From: Microbacteriaceae bacterium
Lineage (GTDB): Bacteria > Actinomycetota > Actinomycetes > Actinomycetales > Microbacteriaceae
Direction: 5' to 3'
Assembly: GCA_012511645.1 (NCBI GenBank)
Contig: JAAZFP010000343.1
Location: 1 to 7,395, forward strand
Length of the DNA: 7,395 nt
Below, one piece after another: positions 5,640-7,395 of this stretch. A program made the translations under genes and the position numbers. Below the pieces are notes generated by a model. The model saw only the letters and a list, made by a program, of their open reading frames with translations, did not search any database and was not told the origin of the DNA. Within the stretch, counting starts at the first letter, position 1; every line of letters starts with the position of its first letter.

Positions 5640-5645
5640 ATTCTA
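5640..5645 (-). promoter_or_regulatory. Candidate -10 box of the DUF3117 promoter
   Basis: On the minus strand TAGAAT lies about 28 bases before the ATG, in the 68-bp gap after dapE. It matches the TANNNT form of actinobacterial -10 elements. At the expected distance the best -35 is only TTACCT, a weak match. It would give a leader of roughly 20 nt carrying the strong ribosome binding site. Confidence 0.4.
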
Positions 5646-5680
5646 TCGGTCTCAGTGAACGAGAGGTAAGCCAACGGCCC

Positions 5681-6859
5681 TCAAGCGCTCAGCCAGGCGC
5701 GTAGCGCGGCGTAATGTTCACGAATCTGCGCCACCGGCACCCGCTCATCGTCGGCATGCGCGAGCAGCGGATCGCCGGGCCCAAAATTAATCGCGGCGAT
5801 GCCGAGGGCCGAAAACCTCGCGACGTCGGTCCACCCGACCTTCGCACTGGGTGCACCACCCACGGCCCGCACCAAACTCTGCGCGAGCGGCGCATCAAGA
5901 CCTGGTCGCGCTCCCGGCGCAAGGTCGACGATCGCCACCTCGTCTGCGTCGGCAAAGAACTCTCGCACGAACCTCACGGCCTCGGCTTCGCTGCGGTGTG
6001 GGGCGAACCGATAGTTCACTTCAATTTCACACAGATCAGGGATCACGTTGCCAGCTACGCCGCCCGTCACCCGCACGGCATTGAGCCCCTCGCGGTAGTC
6101 GAGCCCGTCAACGCGCACGGTCTCGGGCGTGAACTCGCTGAGTCGTTGCAGCATCTCGCCAGCGCGGTGAATCGCGTTCACTCCCATCCAGCTGCGCGCG
6201 GAGTGCGCTCGGGTGCCCCGAAGCGTCACCCTGGCCCGCAGGGTGCCGTTGCACCCGCCCTCAATGCGCGCGTTCGTCGGCTCGCACAAGATCGCGAGGT
6301 CTGCGGCAAAGAGCTCGGGGGCCTCGCGCAGCGTGCGACCGAGCCCGTTGAGTTCACTCGACACCTCTTCGTGGTCATACCAGACCCAGGTCACGTCATA
6401 GGCGGGCTCGGTGAGCTCGATCGCAAGCGCCACCTGCACCGCAACTCCCGCCTTCATATCGACCGTGCCGCGGCCCCAGAGCGTCGAAGCTTCGTTCTGA
6501 CCACCGACGGCGTCACCATGCGCATCGGTGAACCACACGGGCAGATTGCCGTTCACGGGCACCGTGTCGAGGTGGCCCGCGATGAGCACTCGCTGCGGTC
6601 TGCCAAGGTTCGTGCGGGCCACGATCGTGTCACCGTTGCGGGCGACAGCGAGGTGAGGTGCGCGCTCACCCAGCAGCGCGGCGATGGCATCTGCGATGCG
6701 GCGCTCGTTGCCAGACACCGACTCGATGTCACAGAGCTGCGCGGTGAGCGCGACGACGTCACCCGGATCAAGCCCGTCGGCGGCTGCCGGCGGCGTGGGC
6801 GCCTGCTTGGTCACCGTTTCAGATCGATCAGCCTGGGGTGGTTCTGCTGAAAAGCTCAC
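5681..6859 (-). CDS. dapE: Succinyl-diaminopimelate desuccinylase
   Basis: DapE removes succinate from N-succinyl-LL-diaminopimelate in the lysine/meso-DAP pathway and is a cytosolic di-zinc enzyme of the M20 family. The 392 residues show the full metal set: GHLDTVP with His96 and Asp98, GRGTVDMKAG with the bridging Asp134, the catalytic and ligand pair Glu164-Glu165 (DHEEVSSE), Glu193 (CEPTNARIEGGCNG) and His368 near the C-terminus (LLAHADDE). The lid/dimerization domain lies between about 200 and 310. The start is the GTG at 6859, which adds about 30 Ala/Pro-rich residues before the usual family beginning (DVVALTAQLCDIESVSGNE). No better ribosome binding site is seen at a later start, and the perfectly placed -10 box supports a leaderless start at this GTG. 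It is divergent from dapD, which catalyses an earlier step of the same branch. Confidence 0.95.
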   Translation of the reverse strand: MSFSAEPPQADRSETVTKQAPTPPAAADGLDPGDVVALTAQLCDIESVSGNERRIADAIAALLGERAPHLAVARNGDTIVARTNLGRPQRVLIAGHLDTVPVNGNLPVWFTDAHGDAVGGQNEASTLWGRGTVDMKAGVAVQVALAIELTEPAYDVTWVWYDHEEVSSELNGLGRTLREAPELFAADLAILCEPTNARIEGGCNGTLRARVTLRGTRAHSARSWMGVNAIHRAGEMLQRLSEFTPETVRVDGLDYREGLNAVRVTGGVAGNVIPDLCEIEVNYRFAPHRSEAEAVRFVREFFADADEVAIVDLAPGARPGLDAPLAQSLVRAVGGAPSAKVGWTDVARFSALGIAAINFGPGDPLLAHADDERVPVAQIREHYAALRAWLSA

Positions 6860-6864
6860 CCTAT

Positions 6865-6871
6865 TACCCTA
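6865..6871. promoter_or_regulatory. Symmetric bidirectional -10 element between dapE and dapD
   Basis: The heptamer TACCCTA reads TACCCT on the plus strand (6865-6870) and TAGGGT on the minus strand (6871-6866). Both fit TANNNT. Six bases separate each from a start codon: AGAGGA before the dapD ATG at 6877, and AATAGG before the dapE GTG at 6859. This spacing puts both transcription starts on the first base of the start codon. No convincing -35 hexamer is visible on either strand. Confidence 0.6.
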
Positions 6872-6876
6872 GAGGA

Positions 6877-7395
6877 ATGACACGTTCTCGCACCGCTTCT
6901 GCCACCGGACTCGCAACCATTGCAGCCGACGGGTCAGTGCTTGACGCCTGGTTCGAACGCCCCGAGCTTGCGCCGTTGAACGAAGAGGCCGGCTTGCCGC
7001 CGAGCCTGCTGACTTTGCAGGGCCACGACGCCCAGCGCAACGTTGAGCTGAAAGCGGTGCGCATCGAGATCGATCTCGACCGGGCGCCGGCGAGCGTCGA
7101 AGACGCCTACCTGCGGCTGCACCTGCTGTCACACTGCCTCGTGAAGCCCAACACCATCAACCTCGACGGCATCTTCGGCGTGCTCCCACTCGTCGCGTGG
7201 ACGACGGCGGGGCCGATGCAGCCCGATGAGTTCTCGGCCCACGTGCCGAAGCTCAAACGCGCCGGCATCACGCTCGTGGGGCTCGACAAGTTTCCCCGGC
7301 TGACCGACTATGTCGTGCCGAAGGGAGTGCGCATCGCAGACACCTCGCGGGTGCGGCTCGGCGCGCACCTGGCGCCCGGCACCACCGTCATGCAC
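6877..7395 (+). CDS. dapD: 2,3,4,5-tetrahydropyridine-2,6-dicarboxylate N-succinyltransferase (5' part)
   Basis: The first 173 codons are visible and the frame stays open to the window end. DapD transfers succinate from succinyl-CoA to tetrahydrodipicolinate, starting the succinylase branch of lysine/DAP synthesis; it acts as a cytosolic trimer with a left-handed beta-helix. The visible N-terminal globular domain matches the actinobacterial type: GLATIAADGSVLDAWF (11-26), DAYLRLHLLSHCLVKP, NLDGIFGVLPLVAWTT and GLDKFPRLTDYVVPKGVRIAD. The first hexapeptide coils follow at the right edge (VRLGAHLAPGTTVMH). The catalytic residues of the helix core lie beyond the window. Start: the ATG at 6877 has AGAGGA directly against it, too close for a normal ribosome binding site, but a -10 box ends six bases before it, so a leaderless mRNA is predicted. 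Confidence 0.95.
   Translation, partial: MTRSRTASATGLATIAADGSVLDAWFERPELAPLNEEAGLPPSLLTLQGHDAQRNVELKAVRIEIDLDRAPASVEDAYLRLHLLSHCLVKPNTINLDGIFGVLPLVAWTTAGPMQPDEFSAHVPKLKRAGITLVGLDKFPRLTDYVVPKGVRIADTSRVRLGAHLAPGTTVMH

Noticed and set aside
5714..6850. A 378-codon open frame on the plus strand opposite dapE
   Set aside because: It is the antisense shadow of dapE, which has a complete M20 metal-site set. The shadow shows no recognisable domain and is His/Arg-rich, as expected from antisense reading of GC-rich codons.
1..7395. CRISPR array, insertion sequence, prophage or toxin-antitoxin module
   Set aside because: No regularly spaced long repeats, transposase-like frames, terminal inverted repeats or paired small toxin/antitoxin genes are visible. 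Almost all of the sequence is accounted for by recognised backbone genes.

Overview
This window comes from a high-GC Gram-positive actinobacterium, most likely a member of Microbacteriaceae; a Leucobacter-like genome would fit, but the genus is a guess from protein style and gene order. The evidence is GC-rich third codon positions, GTG starts, a DUF3117 protein of the mycobacterial Rv1211 type, an actinobacterial MgtE-N/CBS protein without a channel domain, an Mrp ATPase without CxxC, and the succinylase-type lysine genes dapE and dapD. From memory, the same gene families (dapD, dapE, DUF3117, O-methyltransferase, tatB, mrp, MgtE-like) also lie near each other in mycobacteria, so most of the window is conserved chromosomal backbone and not a mobile island.

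Layout. (1) Bases 1-2272, plus strand: a tightly coupled operon holding the 3' end of a soluble MgtE-N/CBS protein, a two-helix DUF1003 membrane protein (4-nt ATGA overlap) and the Mrp/ApbC-type P-loop ATPase (short overlap). (2) Bases 2273-2344: a short convergent spacer. (3) Bases 2345-4518, minus strand: tatB followed by a PAS-GGDEF-EAL protein whose start overlaps the tatB stop. Its GGDEF motif is destroyed while the EAL catalytic set is kept, so it is predicted to be a c-di-GMP phosphodiesterase. (4) Bases 4519-4694: a divergent control region with a repeated 14-mer, one copy of which sits in an inverted repeat. (5) Bases 4695-5327, plus: an O-methyltransferase of the COG4122/Rv1220c type with one substituted metal-ligand position. 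(6) Bases 5328-5680: a spacer with a strong terminator for the minus-strand DUF3117 gene, then that 56-residue gene and its promoter. (7) Bases 5681-7395: dapE (minus) and dapD (plus, cut by the window end), divergent and only 17 bp apart.

The most striking structure is that 17-bp gap. One TANNNTA heptamer gives a correctly oriented -10 element on each strand, and each hexamer ends exactly six bases before a start codon. This predicts a symmetric bidirectional promoter making two leaderless mRNAs for two enzymes that act in the same lysine/diaminopimelate branch. The second point of interest is translational coupling of a c-di-GMP phosphodiesterase to the Tat translocase gene. I see no CRISPR array, insertion sequence, tRNA or rRNA, and no evidence for a wholly new multi-gene system.
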